Of a DNA stretch of 27,360 nt, positions 22,108 through 27,360 are shown in pieces. The notes under the pieces are model-generated. The model searched no databases. It was not told the DNA's origin and saw only the letters and a program-made list of their open reading frames with translations. Where the stretch lies: positions 1 to 27,360 of the IMG/VR virus record IMGVR_UViG_3300032240_001228; one strand, given 5' to 3'. Position numbers and translations under genes: made by a program. How positions within the stretch are numbered: the stretch's first letter is position 1; each line of letters opens with the position of its first letter. Source of the DNA: a virus.

Positions 22108-24768
22108 TTAAGGGTGGGTTGCTTTATAAGCGTCAAATTCGGCTTTGAGTTCTTGGATTGCTTTTGTAAGAACTGCTGTAAATTTAGAATAATCTACCGC
22201 TTGATGATTTTCTGAACCATCTTCATTAATTGCATCTTTTTCGCCAATTACAATTTCAGGAATGTATTGTTGAATTTCATGTGCAATAAAACCAATTTCG
22301 GTTTTATTAATTTGCGGCTGTTTTCCTTTTTCTGTTTTTGGCGAAATAATATTGTATGTAACTGGTCGCAAAGCCAATATTTTTTCTAAAGCACCGTCAT
22401 CATAATTTTTTACATTTTCTTTGATTCGGTAGTCGGAAGCGTTAGTATATGCACCAGCATACACATTACAATAAGTTCCATTCCAAGCCCAAGCTCCTGA
22501 AGTAGTAACAGTTTGACCAATTCTTACAATATTGTCATTACCACCACTATGAGGGCCAATGCCTGCCGCAGCATTAGATGACCAATTTGCAATAAAAACA
22601 GGTAAACCAGCAGTAGTGCTGTAATTAACGCTATAAAAAACACTTTGAGTGCTTGTTGCACCAGTTCCTGAAGCACCTTGAATCCTAATTCCTCTTGATT
22701 CACTAGCGGCATATCCTACACCACCAAAAGCACCACCTGATTGAGCAATCCAAAACCCATTGTTATCAAAATAACCTCTAGGATTACCATCACCATCAGA
22801 TAACACAATGTAGTTACTTGATGTACGGATATCTAGACCGCCTTGATTGCCATTGTAGCCACCGAGAATGGTGTTTTTTGCGCCTGTGCTAATTGCACCA
22901 CCGCAAGGACCAGCACTACCATAAGTTCCAACAAAAGTGTTGCCTGAACCAGTTGCATTTAATCCAGCTTGATAACCTACATAGACATTTTGTGTGCCAG
23001 TTTGATTTGCATAACCAGCCTGATAACCTACTGCTGTGTTATTAGAAGCTGTGGTGTTTCCAAATAATGCGTAATGTCCTAATGCTGTATTGTAAGAACC
23101 TGTTGTATTTCTACCTAATGCACCAGTATCTACTTGATATAAACCACCACCAATAGCAGTGTTCATTGTTCCTGAAGTATTGTTATATAAAGAATAATAC
23201 CCAACAGCAGTATTATTTGAAGCGGTAGAATTAAAACCAGCGGCAGTACCAATAAAACATAAACCGCCACCAGTTGTATTTTGATAACCGCATCCTTGAC
23301 CAATAAATGTACTTTGTTGACCAGTAGTTGTGCTATACCCAGCTTGATAACCTACTGCGGTGTTATTAGATGCGGTGGTGTTTTGTGTAAGGGCTTGGTA
23401 ACCTAATGCTACATTGTTTGAACCAGTAGATGCACTACCATTTGGCCCAGCGTTATTACCTACATAAGTATTGTAGTTACCGCTTGTAACTTGAAAACCT
23501 GAATAATAACCAAAGAAACAATTATCACTTCCTGTATTAAGATATCCAGCACGAAAACCTACAGCATTACATTGGTTTGATGCAGTAGCATTTGCTAAAG
23601 CGGCATTACCTACAGCAATATTGTAATTACCAGTTCCACTATTTGCTAATGGCCCGTAACCATTTACATCTCTACCACCAATAGCAGTATTGTAAGCACC
23701 CGTAGTATTTACTTGAAGTGCAATATACCCTAAAGCTGTGTTGCCATTTCCAGTAGTATTTAATTGTAAAGATGAGTTTCCAACGGCTGTATTCCAAGTA
23801 CCAGTAGTATTTCCTTTTCCTGCAATATAACCAACAGCAGTTATATCGCCAGTAGTATTACTATACCCAGCTTGATAACCTACTGCTGTGTTGTTAGATG
23901 CGGTGGTGTTGGCATTTAATGCGCCATCACCAAAAGCGCTATTATTATTACCAGTAGAGTTGTTAAATAAAGTTGTATTACCGAAAGCTGAATTTCCATT
24001 TCCTGTAGTATTTGTGTATAAAGCATATCTACCAAATCCATGAACTTCACCAGTAGTATTACTTCTTCCAGCACCAATACCAAACGCTTGCATTAAACCA
24101 GTAGTATTACTATACCCAGCTTGATAGCCTACTGCGGTGTTATTAGATGCGGTGGTGTTTGCTTGGAGTGCGCCTGAACCTATTGCTGTATTTGATGCGC
24201 CAGTTGTGTTTGTATATAAAGCAATATATCCAACGCCAGTATTATCGTTAGAAGTTGTAGTATTTCTAACTGAATTAGAACCAAAAGCGGTATTGTTGTT
24301 TCCTGTGGTGTTTGCAAACAAAGACTGATTACCAGATGCCGTATTTGCTGAACCAGTTGTGTTTACAGGTAAAGAACTTAAACCAAGTGCTGTATTTCCT
24401 GAAACACTACCACCACCCTTACCAACAGTAAGACCTGATATAGAAGCATCATTAGCTGTAGTAAATGTAGTGCCGTTAAAGGTCATGTTGGCAGAGTCTG
24501 TTAACAGACCGCCAGTGGTTGCATAGGTTACACGACCGCTTGTTAAACCAGAGTCAATAATAGACGTTGCAGTCAGCGCTCCAAAGGAGCCAGATGATGC
24601 GGCCTTAGTGGCCAGAACCTGCACTACGCCAGAGGAGTCCTTGTAGTAGAGCTTGCCGTCGTTTGTGTTGAGCGCCAACTCACCAGCGACCAAGTTGGCC
24701 GCTAATGGTGCAGTCGAGGCGGTAGCGCTGTAGTACAGCGATAGAGGAGTGTATCCTGATTGTGCCAT
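22108..24768 (-). CDS. Tail fibre with NTxxGxNTAxGxxAL repeats and C-terminal S74 chaperone domain
   Basis: An 886-residue host-recognition fibre. The N-terminus (SLYYSATASTAPLAANLVAG; ELALNTNDGKLYYKD) is the usual phage fibre attachment module. Residues about 115-640 are built of short units of the type NTTGxxNTAxGxxAL, including four almost identical NTTASNNTAVGYQAGY copies, resembling Hep/Hag-type trimeric adhesin coils. After a beta-rich region comes the intramolecular chaperone (peptidase S74): S778-D-Y-R-I-K-E-N starts it and a helix KFTAVLTKAIQELKAEF ends it. By family knowledge this domain trimerises the fibre and cuts itself off at the Ser. The repeat and C-terminal part is visibly more AT-rich than the first 95 codons. 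AGGAA lies upstream of the ATG. Confidence 0.93.
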   Translation of the reverse strand: MAQSGYTPLSLYYSATASTAPLAANLVAGELALNTNDGKLYYKDSSGVVQVLATKAASSGSFGALTATSIIDSGLTSGRVTYATTGGLLTDSANMTFNGTTFTTANDASISGLTVGKGGGSVSGNTALGLSSLPVNTTGSANTASGNQSLFANTTGNNNTAFGSNSVRNTTTSNDNTGVGYIALYTNTTGASNTAIGSGALQANTTASNNTAVGYQAGYSNTTGLMQAFGIGAGRSNTTGEVHGFGRYALYTNTTGNGNSAFGNTTLFNNSTGNNNSAFGDGALNANTTASNNTAVGYQAGYSNTTGDITAVGYIAGKGNTTGTWNTAVGNSSLQLNTTGNGNTALGYIALQVNTTGAYNTAIGGRDVNGYGPLANSGTGNYNIAVGNAALANATASNQCNAVGFRAGYLNTGSDNCFFGYYSGFQVTSGNYNTYVGNNAGPNGSASTGSNNVALGYQALTQNTTASNNTAVGYQAGYSTTTGQQSTFIGQGCGYQNTTGGGLCFIGTAAGFNSTASNNTAVGYYSLYNNTSGTMNTAIGGGLYQVDTGALGRNTTGSYNTALGHYALFGNTTASNNTAVGYQAGYANQTGTQNVYVGYQAGLNATGSGNTFVGTYGSAGPCGGAISTGAKNTILGGYNGNQGGLDIRTSSNYIVLSDGDGNPRGYFDNNGFWIAQSGGAFGGVGYAASESRGIRIQGASGTGATSTQSVFYSVNYSTTAGLPVFIANWSSNAAAGIGPHSGGNDNIVRIGQTVTTSGAWAWNGTYCNVYAGAYTNASDYRIKENVKNYDDGALEKILALRPVTYNIISPKTEKGKQPQINKTEIGFIAHEIQQYIPEIVIGEKDAINEDGSENHQAVDYSKFTAVLTKAIQELKAEFDAYKATHP
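23015..24160 (-). repeat. Four near-identical ~45-bp DNA repeats inside the S74 fibre gene
   Basis: The stretch encoding NTTASNNTAVGYQAGY occurs at about 23015-23058, 23338-23382, 23867-23910 and 24116-24160, differing by only a few bases (for example CAGCTTGATAACCTACTGC). Spacings of about 250 to 530 bases are compatible with recombination that removes or adds whole adhesin units in frame. Confidence 0.85.
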
Positions 24769-24786
24769 GTTATATGTTCCTTCTAG

Positions 24787-27360
<2,574 letters not shown>

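Noticed and set aside
22900-24400. CRISPR-like regularly repeated DNA
   Set aside because: Repeats are in frame, encode adhesin units, have unequal spacing, and no cas genes are nearby.

Overview
The window is part of a tailed-phage (Caudoviricetes) genome or a prophage-like segment. No bacterial chromosomal gene is visible. Endolysin and holin types, a periplasm-directed protein set and a self-cleaving (S74) tail fibre point to a Gram-negative host. The mixture of class II ribonucleotide reductase, family A DNA polymerase, 2-oxoglutarate oxygenase and cupins is typical of aquatic environmental phages. Host and habitat are inference; nothing here fixes the species.

Layout. The left 3.9 kb is transcribed rightward and holds nucleotide and DNA metabolism: an adenosylcobalamin-dependent (class II) ribonucleotide reductase that enters from outside the window, then a family A DNA polymerase with a proofreading domain. 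Everything else, 3931 to the right edge, is one leftward block. The two blocks converge with no spacer: the polymerase stop codon and the opposing gene's stop codon are adjacent.

In the leftward reading direction (right to left) the order is: a collagen-like tail fibre entering from outside the window; a second fibre with many short repeats and a C-terminal intramolecular chaperone; two small phage proteins; a lysis and envelope region (a small membrane protein, two secreted proteins, a membrane-anchored coiled-coil protein, a GTA-type holin, an M15 peptidase, a membrane protein, a GH24 lysozyme); a terminator; small basic proteins; neck/tail proteins; a six-gene accessory cassette (2OG-Fe(II) oxygenase, two unknowns, two tandem cupins, a GNAT acetyltransferase); and four low-complexity proteins that look like internal virion or ejection proteins. 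Capsid, portal and terminase genes are absent and presumably lie beyond the right edge.

Gene packing is extreme. Most neighbours overlap by 1 to 32 bases or are separated by 0 to 4 bases, so translational coupling is likely. Only a few leftward gaps exceed 40 bases. Three of them share a TGCATTA/ATAT element, nearly identical in two (17 of 18 bases), which is the best candidate for a phage promoter in this window. No gene-free stretch of 300 bases exists.

The most interesting points are the repeated promoter-like element (one copy sits in the loop of a perfect 10-bp inverted repeat), the oxygenase/cupin/acetyltransferase cassette inside the structural operon, a virion-region protein whose first 50 residues carry 12 cysteines and a run of 14 glycines, a leucine at the polymerase position equivalent to E. 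coli Phe762, and repeat-built fibres likely to vary by recombination.
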